Of a DNA stretch of 59,029 nucleotides, positions 7,231-15,517 are shown one piece after another. Both the position numbers and the translations under genes were made by a program. The notes under the pieces are model-generated. The model saw only the letters and a program-made list of their open reading frames with translations, had not been told where the DNA came from and did no database searches. This DNA is from Oscillospiraceae bacterium. GTDB taxonomy: Bacteria > Bacillota > Clostridia > Oscillospirales > Acutalibacteraceae. Position 1 is the stretch's first letter. Every line of letters begins with the position of its first letter. The stretch is taken from assembly GCA_015066365.1 (NCBI GenBank), contig SVON01000006.1, positions 1 to 59,029 of the forward strand, given 5' to 3'.

Positions 7231-7375
7231 CGACCGCCGCAACCGCTGGCTGGTTCGGCAGGCCGACCGGGTGGTTTGCTACGTGGACCACACCTGGGGC
7301 GGCGCCTATAAATTCGCCAAGAGGGCCCAAGCCGCCGGAAAGCCGGTTGTCAACCTCTCCGGCAAAAAAATTTGA
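7229..7375 (+). pseudogene. C-terminal remnant of a SLOG/YpsA-like (DUF1273) gene
   Basis: An open frame on + encodes IDRRNRWLVRQADRVVCYVD, then WGGAYKFAKRAQ and AGKPVVNLSG before the stop at 7373. This matches the end of bacterial SLOG-superfamily (YpsA-like) proteins, where RN-x-x-M/L-V, a hydrophobic strand and a GG-x-x motif close the Rossmann-type fold. The codon use is GC-rich like the rest of the host. No start or RBS exists; the 5' part is replaced by element DNA left of 7228. The family call comes from motif order alone. Confidence 0.6.
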
Positions 7376-7459
7376 TGAAACCGCCACTTTCGTATACTTG
7401 CACAAAAGCAAAGAAAAAATTTTATCTAAAACAACTTAGCGCTTTAGCAAGGGAAAGTG

Positions 7460-7488
7460 TTGAACTGCTTTCGCTTTTGTGCTATAAT
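7460..7488 (+). promoter_or_regulatory. Sigma-A promoter of first secreted protein
   Basis: TTGAAC at 7460-7465 and TATAAT at 7483-7488 lie 17 bases apart. Confidence 0.75.
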
Positions 7489-7529
7489 GGCTTTATGCTC
7501 TACCAGGTTCTGGATAGACGTATCTTGAA

Positions 7530-7551
7530 AAGAGGGGATGATTCCCCTTTT
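7530..7551 (+). promoter_or_regulatory. 5' leader hairpin, copy 1
   Basis: AAGAGGGGA (7530-7538) pairs with TCCCCTTTT (7543-7551, one G-U pair) around TGAT, about 35 bases downstream of the -10. A near twin lies in the leader of the paralogous gene. It could stabilise the mRNA 5' end or act as a weak attenuator. Confidence 0.55.
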
Positions 7552-7576
7552 ATATTTATTCAAAGGGGGCCTTTTG

Positions 7577-8914
7577 ATGAAAAAGACCAAGAAAACACTC
7601 AGCATCCTGCTGTCCTGTGTGATGCTGTTGAGCCTGCTGTCTGTGGGCGTATTCGCTGAGGACTATATCGACGCCAACGCCAAGTGGTTTGGCTACGGCG
7701 TGGATTGCTATCTGCTGAACCCCTCTATGACCGAGGGGGATACCGACGGTCTGTGGTATCAGCTGAACGTGGAGCAGGACGGCCTGCTGTTCCTGGAGCA
7801 CAACTATAAGAACGTGGACTATACCGTCACCATGACGGTCAACGGCACCACCTACGAGGCCGGTGCGGTGGATGGCGTGCTATACAACGCGCCTATTGCC
7901 TCTCTGCCGGTGAAGACCGGTGACGTGGCCATCGTCAACATCGTCACCAAGGACGCTGCCGCCGGCACCGTCTACGCCAACATGAAGATCGTCGCCGGCA
8001 CCGCCGACGACCCCATCAAGGTCAAATCCTCCGGCATTACGGTATCCGTAGCCGCCGGTCAGACCGTCTATTATCAGGACGACTCTCTGAACGCCATCTA
8101 TGCCACCTCCGGCGCGCTGATTTCCGGCAACGTGGCGAACGCCACCTTCTACACCGTCACCCGCAACGCGGAGAGCGGTGCCGTCTCCCAAAAGGCCCAT
8201 ACCGACACCGATGCCGACGGCATCATCGAGACCAAGCTGGGCGGTAGCCTGGGTTCTGCCGGTGCTCCCCCTGTAAAACCCTGCTGGGCCATCGAGAACA
8301 ACTCCGCCGAGGATCAGGTCTACACCATCACCCTGGTCGCCGACGCCCACGAATGTGTCTATGACGACGACGCCGACAAGGACTGCAACACCTGCGGTGC
8401 GGTGCGTGAGCTGGCTCACGAGCACGTGTACGACCACGATTATGACAAGAGCTGCAACACCTGCGGCGACCAGCGCGAAACGGAACTGCCCCTGGAGAGT
8501 ACCGGTAATTCCATCTCCACCGACGTGAACGGTCTGGCCTTCCTGGTGGAGGCGAAGGTGGACGGTATTCAACTGAGTGGCACCACCGCCAACTACGCAA
8601 ACGCCACCGTGGGTCGCTATAAGCTGATCAAGATGGGGGCTGTGATCTCCAACAACGCCGCTAATCTGGGCTACGTTCCCGATCTGGACGACGTGGACGG
8701 TGTTCGCGCCGTCAATGCGGAGGCCAAATACATCTGCGCCGTAAACGAGGCCGCCGGCACCGTGTCCTACGCCGTGCGTGCCATCAACATCCCCGATGAA
8801 TACAAGGATCGCGAGATCAGCATCCTGCCCTACGTCATCTTCCAGGATGAGGCCGGTGTGGAGCACACCCTCTATTGCAACAGTGCTTCCGCCGCCTATA
8901 ATTGGTTTGCTTGA
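7577..8914 (+). CDS. Secreted protein with DxDxDG and CNTCG repeats, paralog A
   Basis: This 445-residue protein uses ATG 7577, 6 bases after AAAGGGGGC. A signal peptide (KKTKKTLSILLSCVMLLSLL, cleavage likely after VFA near residue 28) sends it out of the cell. Residues about 30-200 form a beta-rich region. A calcium-loop-like DTDADG follows, then two short repeats, YDDDADKDCNTCGAVRE and YDHDYDKSCNTCGDQRE, of a type often seen in surface proteins of gut Ruminococcaceae. The C-terminal 140 residues (STDVNGLAFLVEAKVDGIQL onward) are also beta-rich. No enzyme motif, LPXTG anchor or dockerin is evident. A paralog follows at 9134; the two share N-terminus, middle and C-terminal region. Confidence 0.72.
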   Translation: MKKTKKTLSILLSCVMLLSLLSVGVFAEDYIDANAKWFGYGVDCYLLNPSMTEGDTDGLWYQLNVEQDGLLFLEHNYKNVDYTVTMTVNGTTYEAGAVDGVLYNAPIASLPVKTGDVAIVNIVTKDAAAGTVYANMKIVAGTADDPIKVKSSGITVSVAAGQTVYYQDDSLNAIYATSGALISGNVANATFYTVTRNAESGAVSQKAHTDTDADGIIETKLGGSLGSAGAPPVKPCWAIENNSAEDQVYTITLVADAHECVYDDDADKDCNTCGAVRELAHEHVYDHDYDKSCNTCGDQRETELPLESTGNSISTDVNGLAFLVEAKVDGIQLSGTTANYANATVGRYKLIKMGAVISNNAANLGYVPDLDDVDGVRAVNAEAKYICAVNEAAGTVSYAVRAINIPDEYKDREISILPYVIFQDEAGVEHTLYCNSASAAYNWFA

Positions 8915-8934
8915 TCCCCGTTGTCACTCCGGCT

Positions 8935-8968
8935 GACCGTCCCTCCCGTGAGGGACGGTCGTTTTTTT
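8935..8968 (+). terminator. Intrinsic terminator
   Basis: GACCGTCCCTC (8935-8945) pairs with GAGGGACGGTC (8950-8960), followed by seven T at 8962-8968. Confidence 0.93.
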
Positions 8969-9012
8969 GCCATCCTTGGCGGAATTGCGTGGGATTTTGA
9001 TATGAAAACGGC

Positions 9013-9041
9013 TTGTTTTCCTATTTGCTTTATGGTATAAT
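9013..9041 (+). promoter_or_regulatory. Sigma-A promoter of second secreted protein
   Basis: TTGTTT at 9013-9018 and TATAAT at 9036-9041 are 17 bases apart. Confidence 0.68.
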
Positions 9042-9081
9042 GATGGTGTGTATTCCCCATTTTTTGGGCGTGCAACCGCTA

Positions 9082-9105
9082 AAAAGAGGGCGTTTCCCCT
9101 CTTTT
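9082..9105 (+). promoter_or_regulatory. 5' leader hairpin, copy 2
   Basis: AAAAGAGGG (9082-9090) pairs perfectly with CCCTCTTTT (9097-9105). Sequence and position match the hairpin ahead of the paralogous gene. Confidence 0.58.
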
Positions 9106-9133
9106 GTGTTCATTTCTAAAAGGAGGGCTTTCT

Positions 9134-10384
9134 ATGAAAAAGACCAAAAAACTGCTCAGCATTCTGCTGACCTGCCTGATGCTGATGAGCCTGCTGTCCG
9201 TGGGCGCATTTGCCGCCGAGGGCACCCAAAGCAACCCCATTGTGATCAGCAAGACCGCCCTGGGTGAGGTATCCTATTATTTCTGCAACACCGAGTTCGC
9301 CGAGGGCCAAACCAAGGGCGTGTGGTACACCTTCATCGCCGAAGAGGAAGGAATTGCCCAGCTGGACTGCACGAGCTATGAGGGCGACTTCCAGGCTACC
9401 CTGTGGGTCAACGACGCCGAATATAAGTACAACGACGACGGCATTATTTCCCGGCCCATCAACTCTCTGCCCGTCAACGTAGGCGATGAGATCGTCATCT
9501 GCATTGAGCCGGTGGCCCCCTATCTCCACAACTACGTCTATGCCAACATCGGCTTTGTGACCGGTGAAAAAGACATCCAGCAGCTGGTTAAGTTCAAGAG
9601 TGCGGGTGGTGTCCTGTACATCGCCGCCGGTGCCAAGCTCTATTGCCAGGATGACAGCGCCAACGGCGTATATGCCCAGATGGGTCTGCAGGTTTCCGGC
9701 GACAGTGTGGACGGAATCTCTGTCACCTCCAATAACAAGATCTACACGGACAGCGACCTGGACGGCGCTGTGGAATTGAAGTTGGGTGGCTCTGCCGGCA
9801 GCGCCGGTGTCCCCCCTGTAAAGCCTCTTTGGGTCGTCGAAAACAATTCCGCCGAGGACAAGAAACTGGTGCTGTCCGTGACTACCGATACCACCCACGA
9901 GTGTGAGTATGACGACGACACCGACGCTGACTGCAACGTGTGCGGCAGAATCCGCGCCATAGAGGTGCTCACCTTTGGCGGTACCTCTGTATCAGCCGAG
10001 GTGAATGGTCTAGCCATCCGTGTGGATGCCAACGTAGCCGGTATGCAGATCAACGGCAAGGTGGCCATCTATGACAACGCCACCGTCGACGGCAACAAGC
10101 TGATCACTATGGGCGCTTTGGCCTGCAATAACGGTGCCTTCCCCTCTCTGGAGAACGTGAACAACAACCGTATACTGAATATCCCCGCCCAGTATCTGTG
10201 CAAGTTTGACGCTGCCACTGGCGCCGTATCCTACTCCATCCGCATCACCGATATCCCCGAGCAGCAAAAGGATACCATCATCGCTTTCCGCCCCTACTAC
10301 ATCTACGAGGATGAGCAGGGCGACCAACAGGTGGCCTACGGCGACATAATCACCGCCAGCTACAACCAGGCTGCGCCCCAATAA
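9134..10384 (+). CDS. Secreted protein, paralog B
   Basis: This 416-residue protein starts at ATG 9134 behind AGGAGGGCTTTCT. The signal peptide (KKTKKLLSILLTCLMLMSLL, cut near AFA) is almost the same as in the preceding paralog. Shared blocks are GVWYTF, YCQDDS, a DSDLDG loop, LKLGGSAGSAG-PPVKP, ENNSAEDK and one CNVCG repeat (YDDDTDADCNVCGRIR) where paralog A has two. The C-terminal domain (SAEVNGLAIRVDANVAGMQI onward) also aligns. The two genes arose by duplication and have since diverged, each keeping its own promoter, leader hairpin and terminator. The function is unknown; they are probably cell-envelope or extracellular proteins. Confidence 0.72.
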   Translation: MKKTKKLLSILLTCLMLMSLLSVGAFAAEGTQSNPIVISKTALGEVSYYFCNTEFAEGQTKGVWYTFIAEEEGIAQLDCTSYEGDFQATLWVNDAEYKYNDDGIISRPINSLPVNVGDEIVICIEPVAPYLHNYVYANIGFVTGEKDIQQLVKFKSAGGVLYIAAGAKLYCQDDSANGVYAQMGLQVSGDSVDGISVTSNNKIYTDSDLDGAVELKLGGSAGSAGVPPVKPLWVVENNSAEDKKLVLSVTTDTTHECEYDDDTDADCNVCGRIRAIEVLTFGGTSVSAEVNGLAIRVDANVAGMQINGKVAIYDNATVDGNKLITMGALACNNGAFPSLENVNNNRILNIPAQYLCKFDAATGAVSYSIRITDIPEQQKDTIIAFRPYYIYEDEQGDQQVAYGDIITASYNQAAPQ

Positions 10385-10407
10385 TCCCTATCCAGGATGG
10401 TAACCCA

Positions 10408-10444
10408 GCTCCCCTACGGACACCCCGTAGGGGAGCCTTTTTTT
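10408..10444 (+). terminator. Intrinsic terminator
   Basis: GCTCCCCTACGG (10408-10419) pairs with CCGTAGGGGAGC (10425-10436), followed by T-rich sequence. Confidence 0.93.
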
Positions 10445-10489
10445 GCTGAACCGCTCTGTAAACCGGGCATTATACACCGCACAATGAAT

Positions 10490-10550
10490 ATATGCATAAT
10501 TTATGCATAAAACCTGCATAAATTAAAGAAAATATGCAATTATTTTGCAA
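10490..10550 (+). promoter_or_regulatory. Cluster of ArgR-type operator palindromes
   Basis: TATGCATAATTTATGCATA (10491-10509) is a near-perfect palindrome with the TGCATAA-type arms expected of ARG boxes. Further arms are TGCATAAATT (10515-10524) and AATATGCAAT with TTTTGCA (10531-10549). They lie directly upstream of the argG -35 element, as expected for arginine-dependent control by ArgR/AhrC. No argR is in the window. Confidence 0.7.
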
Positions 10551-10557
10551 AAAGCCC

Positions 10558-10586
10558 TTGACAAATCTATTCGCCCACTATATAAT
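10558..10586 (+). promoter_or_regulatory. Sigma-A promoter of argG
   Basis: Consensus TTGACA (10558-10563) and TATAAT (10581-10586) are 17 bases apart. This is the strongest promoter match in the window. Confidence 0.9.
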
Positions 10587-10620
10587 AGGCTCTGTTGTGA
10601 AAATTCGCGGTGAAAAACCC

Positions 10621-10634
10621 GCATAAATATGCAA
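10621..10634 (+). promoter_or_regulatory. Downstream ArgR-type half-palindrome
   Basis: GCATAAATATGC (10621-10632) repeats the arms of the upstream boxes about 35 bases after the -10. This gives operators on both sides of the promoter, which would allow looping or a roadblock. Confidence 0.55.
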
Positions 10635-10655
10635 ATTATGAAGGAGGCTTTCTCT

Positions 10656-11879
10656 ATGAATAAGGAAAACATCAAAAAGGTGGTTCTGGCCTACTCCGGT
10701 GGTCTGGACACCTCCATCATCATCCCCTGGCTGAAGGAAAACTATAACAACTGCGAGGTTATCGCTGTGGCCGGCAACGTGGGCCAGGCCGACGAGCTGG
10801 ACGGTCTGGAGGAAAAGGCGCTGAAGACCGGCGCCTCCAAGCTGATCGTGGCTCAGCTCACCGACGAGATGGTGGACGAGGTGATCATCCCCTCTCTGAA
10901 GATGGGCGCTAAGTACGAAACCTATCTGCTGGGCACCGCTTTTGCCCGCCCCGTCATCGGTAAGGCGCTGGCCGAGATCGCTCTGGCCGAGGGTGCCGAC
11001 GCCATCTGCCACGGCTGCACCGGCAAGGGCAACGACCAGGTGCGGTTCGAGCTGGCCATCAAGCGGTACGCCCCCGATATGCCCATCATCGCCCCTTGGC
11101 GTGAGTGGGATATCAAGTCCCGCGACGAGGAGATCGACTACGCCGAGGCCCACAACGTGCCGCTGAAGATCAGCCGCGAGACCAACTATTCTAAGGATAA
11201 GAACCTGTGGCATCTGTCCCACGAGGGGCTGGATCTGGAGGATCCCGCCAACGAGCCCGACTACGACAAGCCCGGCTTCCTGGAGATGGGCATCTCCCCC
11301 TTCCAGGCTCCCGACGTGCCCACTTATATCTCCATCGACTTTGAGGCCGGCGCGCCCGTCGCCTACAACGGTGAGAAGATGAAGGCCTCCCAGATCATCG
11401 AGGAGCTGAACAAGGTGGGCGGTGCCAACGGCATCGGCATCATCGACATCGTGGAGAACCGTCTGGTGGGTATGAAGGATCGCGGCGTCTATGAGACCCC
11501 CGGCGGCACCATCCTGTACTTTGCCCACGAGCAGCTGGAAATGCTGACCATGGACAAGGACACCCTGCACCTGAAGCAGAAGCTGGCGGTGGACTTTGCC
11601 GACCTGATCTACAACGGCAAGTGGTACACCCCTGCCCGGGAGGCGCTGTCCGCCTTTGCCGACGAGTCCAACAAATACGTCACCGGCACCGTGAAGCTGA
11701 AGCTGTACAAGGGCAACATCATCCCCGCCGGTATGACCTCCCCCTATACCCTGTATTCTGAGAATTTGGCTACCTTTGACGAGTCCGACTACGACCAGAA
11801 GGATGCTCAGGGCTTCATCAACCTGTGGGGTCTGCCCACCAAGGTGCAGGCACTCCGGGAGCAGGGCCGGCTGAAATAA
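10656..11879 (+). CDS. argG: Argininosuccinate synthase
   Basis: This enzyme joins citrulline and aspartate with ATP to form argininosuccinate, the seventh step of arginine synthesis. At 407 residues it has normal length. The ATP-binding motif AYSGGLDTS begins near residue 11, and [14 protein letters not shown] and the substrate-binding block KTGASKLIV are typical. ATG 10656 follows AAGGAGGCTTTCTCT. It has its own sigma-A promoter flanked by ArgR-type boxes. A strong hairpin without a clear T-run separates it from argH 106 bases downstream, so the genes may be partly co-transcribed. Confidence 0.97.
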   Translation: MNKENIKKVVLAYSGGLDTSIIIPWLKENYNNCEVIAVAGNVGQADELDGLEEKALKTGASKLIVAQLTDEMVDEVIIPSLKMGAKYETYLLGTAFARPVIGKALAEIALAEGADAICHGCTGKGNDQVRFELAIKRYAPDMPIIAPWREWDIKSRDEEIDYAEAHNVPLKISRETNYSKDKNLWHLSHEGLDLEDPANEPDYDKPGFLEMGISPFQAPDVPTYISIDFEAGAPVAYNGEKMKASQIIEELNKVGGANGIGIIDIVENRLVGMKDRGVYETPGGTILYFAHEQLEMLTMDKDTLHLKQKLAVDFADLIYNGKWYTPAREALSAFADESNKYVTGTVKLKLYKGNIIPAGMTSPYTLYSENLATFDESDYDQKDAQGFINLWGLPTKVQALREQGRLK

Positions 11880-11890
11880 TTGACTTTTCT

Positions 11891-11922
11891 ATGACATAGC
11901 AGGGGCAACCCTGCTATGTCAT
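11891..11922 (+). other. GNRA-loop hairpin between argG and argH
   Basis: ATGACATAGCAGGG (11891-11904) pairs perfectly with CCCTGCTATGTCAT (11909-11922) around a GCAA tetraloop. Only a broken T-rich tract follows. It may be a partial terminator or an RNA-stability element that sets argG apart from the rest of the operon. Confidence 0.7.
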
Positions 11923-11985
11923 TACCCATTTTATCGGGGGATGACTTTTCCCCCCAAAATTCCCCGAAAAAGGAGTTTTTTCACT

Positions 11986-13359
11986 ATGGCAAAGATGTGG
12001 GCCGGTGTCACCGACGGCAACACCGCACAGTTAGCAGACGATTTTAATTCCTCCATCCGGTTTGACAGCCGGATGTATCGGCAGGACATTACCGGCAGTA
12101 TGGCTCACGCGGCTATGCTGGGAGCCAAAGGCATCATCGAACAGAGCGAGGCCGAAACCCTCATCGACGGGCTGCAGAGCATCCTGGACGACCTGGTCAG
12201 CGGCGCGCTTGCGTTTGATATGACCTGCGAGGACATCCATATGTTTGTAGAGCAGGTGCTCACCGAGCGGCTGGGCGACGTGGGAAAGAAACTGCACACC
12301 GCCCGCAGCCGTAACGATCAGGTGGCGCTGGATCTGCGTCTGTATCTGGCCGAGGAGATCGACCAGATCACCGGCTACATTCGGGAACTGCTGGTTGCCG
12401 TCACCGATAAGGCCGAGCAGTACAAAGCCACCATCATGCCCGGCTACACCCATCTGCAGAGAGCCCAGCCCATCACCTTCGGTCACCATCTGATGGCCTA
12501 CGGGATGATGCTCACCCGGGATTTGGATCGTCTGGCGGACTGCAAAAAGCGCACGCTGGTATCCCCCATCGGCTGCTGTGCTCTGGCCGGCACCACCTAC
12601 GACACCGACCGCCACTTTGAGGCAGAGAAGCTGGGTATGAGCGAGATTCTGCGCAACAGCCTGGACGGCGTGTCCGACCGGGATTTTTGTCTGGAACTGT
12701 TGAGCGCGCTGGCCACCCTGATGATGCACCTGTCCCGCTTTTCTGAGGAGATCATCCTGTGGAGCAGTTGGGAGTTTAAGTTTATTCAGTTATCCGACGC
12801 CTACACCACCGGCTCCTCCATTATGCCCCAGAAGAAAAACCCGGATATGGCAGAACTGGTGCGGGGCAAGACCGGTCGGGTGTACGGCGACCTGATGGCG
12901 CTGCTCACCACCCTCAAGGGCCTGCCCCTGGCCTACAACAAGGATATGCAGGAGGACAAGGAGGCGGTGTTCGACGCGGTGGACACGGTGAAGATGTGTC
13001 TGCAGGTGTTCACCGGTATGATCGCCACCCTCACCGCCCTCCCCGAGAATATGAAGAAGGCCGCTCAAAAAGGCTTTATCAACGCCACCGACCTGGCCGA
13101 CTGGCTGGTGAAGAACGGTCTGCCCTTCCGCAGCGCCTATAAGATCGCCGGACAGCTGGTAGCCCGGTGTTTGTCCGAGGGGACCGTGCTGGAGGACCTG
13201 CCCCTGGAGGTCTATAAAGAATACAGCGACCTCTTTACCGAGGAGGTATACAGCGCTATCGACCTTACCGCCTGTGTGGCCACCCGCATCAGCGAGGGCG
13301 GCCCGACGGTAGCTTCGGTGGAGGCGCAAATTGCTTACGTAAAGGATTGTTTGGCATGA
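11986..13359 (+). CDS. argH: Argininosuccinate lyase
   Basis: This enzyme splits argininosuccinate into arginine and fumarate, the last step of the pathway. It belongs to the fumarase/aspartase superfamily, whose signature GSSIMPQKKNPD spans residues 276-287. HTARSRNDQVALDLRLY near residue 105 and GYTHLQRAQP near 160 are the other conserved blocks. The length is 457 residues. ATG 11986 is chosen because AAAAGGAGTTTTTTCACT precedes it; an upstream in-frame ATG at 11941 has no RBS. Its stop overlaps the argC start (ATGA), showing tight coupling with the following genes. Confidence 0.97.
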   Translation: MAKMWAGVTDGNTAQLADDFNSSIRFDSRMYRQDITGSMAHAAMLGAKGIIEQSEAETLIDGLQSILDDLVSGALAFDMTCEDIHMFVEQVLTERLGDVGKKLHTARSRNDQVALDLRLYLAEEIDQITGYIRELLVAVTDKAEQYKATIMPGYTHLQRAQPITFGHHLMAYGMMLTRDLDRLADCKKRTLVSPIGCCALAGTTYDTDRHFEAEKLGMSEILRNSLDGVSDRDFCLELLSALATLMMHLSRFSEEIILWSSWEFKFIQLSDAYTTGSSIMPQKKNPDMAELVRGKTGRVYGDLMALLTTLKGLPLAYNKDMQEDKEAVFDAVDTVKMCLQVFTGMIATLTALPENMKKAAQKGFINATDLADWLVKNGLPFRSAYKIAGQLVARCLSEGTVLEDLPLEVYKEYSDLFTEEVYSAIDLTACVATRISEGGPTVASVEAQIAYVKDCLA

Positions 13360-14276
13360 CCAAGATTTTTATTGACGGCAGCGCCGGCACCACCGGCCTG
13401 CGCATCCGGGAACGGTTGGAGAACCGTCCCGGTCTAGACATTCTCACCCTGCCGGAGGAGCTGCGCAAAGACCCGGAGGCGCGGCGTGTGGCGCTGAACA
13501 GCGCCGACATCGCCTTTCTCTGCCTGCCGGATGCCGCGGCACGGGAGGCGGTGGCGCTGGTGGATAACCCGGACACCGTCATCATCGATACCTCCACCGC
13601 CCACCGCACCGCCGACGGCTGGACCTACGGCTTTCCGGAACTGGTGGGTAAGGACGCCATCAAGAACGCCAAGCGCATCGCCAACCCCGGCTGTCACGCC
13701 AGCGGCTTTGTGGCGCTGGTGGCCCCGTTGGTGAAGGCTGGCCTGATTGCAAAGGACGCCAAGCTGACCTGCTTTTCGCTGACCGGCTATTCCGGCGGCG
13801 GCAAGCCGATGATCGCTGACTATCAGTCTGAGAACCGCGACCCGCTGTTGGATGCCCCCCGCCAGTATGGGCTGGGGCAGACCCACAAGCACCTGCCGGA
13901 GATGGCTAAGGTATGCGGTCTGGTCAACGACCCCATCTTCTGCCCCATCGTAGGGGATTTTTACAGCGGTATGGAGGTCACCGTCCCTCTGTTCGGTTGC
14001 GACGTCAAAGGCACCATTGAGGACATCAAGTCGGTGTATTATCACACCTACACCGGTCGTCTGGTCACCTTTAACCACCAGGCGGATGAGGGCGGCTTTC
14101 TGTCGGCGGCGGCTCTGTCCGGCAGCGACGGGATGCAGCTGACCGCCACCGGCAACGCCGACCGTATTCTGCTGACCGCCCGATTTGATAACCTGGGCAA
14201 GGGAGCCTCCGGCGCCGCCATCCAAAATATGAACATTCTGCTGGGCGTGGATGAAACCACCGGCCTGAGCATATAA
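13356..14276 (+). CDS. argC: N-acetyl-gamma-glutamyl-phosphate reductase (short type)
   Basis: This enzyme reduces N-acetylglutamyl phosphate to the semialdehyde with NADPH, the third step of the ornithine branch. It opens with the nucleotide-binding block FIDGSAGTTGLRIRERL and has the catalytic Cys in NPGCHASG (C113). SLTGYSGGGK and QTHKHLPEM are also conserved. At 306 residues it belongs to the short ArgC type rather than the form of about 345 residues common in Bacillus. ATG 13356 overlaps the argH stop by 4 bases, and argJ starts 12 bases after its stop. Confidence 0.95.
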   Translation: MTKIFIDGSAGTTGLRIRERLENRPGLDILTLPEELRKDPEARRVALNSADIAFLCLPDAAAREAVALVDNPDTVIIDTSTAHRTADGWTYGFPELVGKDAIKNAKRIANPGCHASGFVALVAPLVKAGLIAKDAKLTCFSLTGYSGGGKPMIADYQSENRDPLLDAPRQYGLGQTHKHLPEMAKVCGLVNDPIFCPIVGDFYSGMEVTVPLFGCDVKGTIEDIKSVYYHTYTGRLVTFNHQADEGGFLSAAALSGSDGMQLTATGNADRILLTARFDNLGKGASGAAIQNMNILLGVDETTGLSI

Positions 14277-14288
14277 CGAGGTTTACGT

Positions 14289-15506
14289 ATGATCAAACAC
14301 ATTCCCGGCGGCGTTTGTGCCGCCACCGGCTTCACCGCCGGCGGTATTCATTGCGGCATCCGCAAGAACCGCAGCAAACGCGATCTGGCGCTGATCGTCA
14401 GCGAGACCCCCGCCTCTGCGGCGGCGGTTTACACCAAAAATTTGGTCAAGGGCGCTCCCCTGACCGTTACCAAACAGCACATCGCCGACGGCTACGCCAA
14501 GGCGGTGATCTGCAACAGCGGTAACGCAAACACCTGCAACGCTGACGGCATTCAGGTGGCGGAAGAGATGAGCCGCCTGGTGGGAGAGGCTCTGGGCATC
14601 GCCCCCACCGATGTGGTGGTGGCCTCCACCGGCGTCATCGGTCAGCCGCTGGACGTGACCCCCATCAAGGAGGGCATTCCCGCTCTAATTGAAAGCCTGT
14701 CGACTGACGGCTCGGACACCGCCGCCGAGGGCATTATGACCACCGACACCGTCAAGAAAGAGGTGGCCGTGGAATTCACTCTGGATGGCAAAACCTGCCG
14801 TCTGGGCGGTATCGCCAAGGGCAGCGGCATGATCCACCCCCATATGGCCACCATGCTGGTGTTTATCACCACCGATGCGGCTATCGCGCCCCAGATGCTT
14901 CAGAAAGCGCTGTCCAGCGACATTCTGGACAGCTTCAATATGGTCAGCGTGGACGGCGACACCTCCACCAACGATATGGTGACGGTGCTGGCAAACGGCC
15001 TGGCCGGTAACGCCGAGATCACCGCCGAAGGGGGCGACTATACCGTCTTTTGTCAGGCTTTGGCGGCGGTGACCACCGAGCTTTGCCGGATGATCGCCGC
15101 CGACGGCGAGGGTGCCACCAAGAGGCTGGAGTGCCTCGTCACCGGCGCCGCCGATACCGCCACCGCCAAGACGGTGGCTAAGAGCGTTATTTGCTCCAGC
15201 TTGCTAAAAGCGGCTATGTTCGGAGCCGACGCCAACTGGGGTCGGGTGCTGTGCGCCATCGGCTACAGCGGCGGCGCCGTGGACGTGAACCGCGTGGACG
15301 TTTCCTTCCGCTCCGCCAAGGGCACCATCCCGGTGTGCGTGAGCGGTGCCGGCATCCCCTTCTCCGAGGAGATCGCCAAAGAGATTCTGCTGGAAAAAGA
15401 GATCGACATCCTCATTGAGCTCAACAGCGGTGACGCCACCGCCACCGCCTGGGGCTGTGATCTGACCTATGACTACGTCAAAATCAACGGTGACTACCGT
15501 ACCTAA
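14289..15506 (+). CDS. argJ: Ornithine acetyltransferase / N-acetylglutamate synthase
   Basis: ArgJ recycles the acetyl group from N-acetylornithine to glutamate; bifunctional forms also use acetyl-CoA. The precursor of 405 residues cleaves itself between A187 and T188 in HPHMATMLVF, and T188 becomes the nucleophile of the beta chain. KGSGMI just before it and SVDGDTSTND after it are conserved. Start ATG 14289 follows CGAGGTTTACGT. Because no argA is in the cluster, this ArgJ may be bifunctional, but sequence alone does not decide this. The argB start lies 11 bases beyond its stop. Confidence 0.96.
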   Translation: MIKHIPGGVCAATGFTAGGIHCGIRKNRSKRDLALIVSETPASAAAVYTKNLVKGAPLTVTKQHIADGYAKAVICNSGNANTCNADGIQVAEEMSRLVGEALGIAPTDVVVASTGVIGQPLDVTPIKEGIPALIESLSTDGSDTAAEGIMTTDTVKKEVAVEFTLDGKTCRLGGIAKGSGMIHPHMATMLVFITTDAAIAPQMLQKALSSDILDSFNMVSVDGDTSTNDMVTVLANGLAGNAEITAEGGDYTVFCQALAAVTTELCRMIAADGEGATKRLECLVTGAADTATAKTVAKSVICSSLLKAAMFGADANWGRVLCAIGYSGGAVDVNRVDVSFRSAKGTIPVCVSGAGIPFSEEIAKEILLEKEIDILIELNSGDATATAWGCDLTYDYVKINGDYRT

Positions 15507-15517
15507 GGATGATAACA

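Noticed and set aside
7880-8866. Minus-strand frame opposite secreted paralog A
   Set aside because: Gly/Val/Asp-rich antisense translation; the + strand gene has signal peptide, promoter and RBS.
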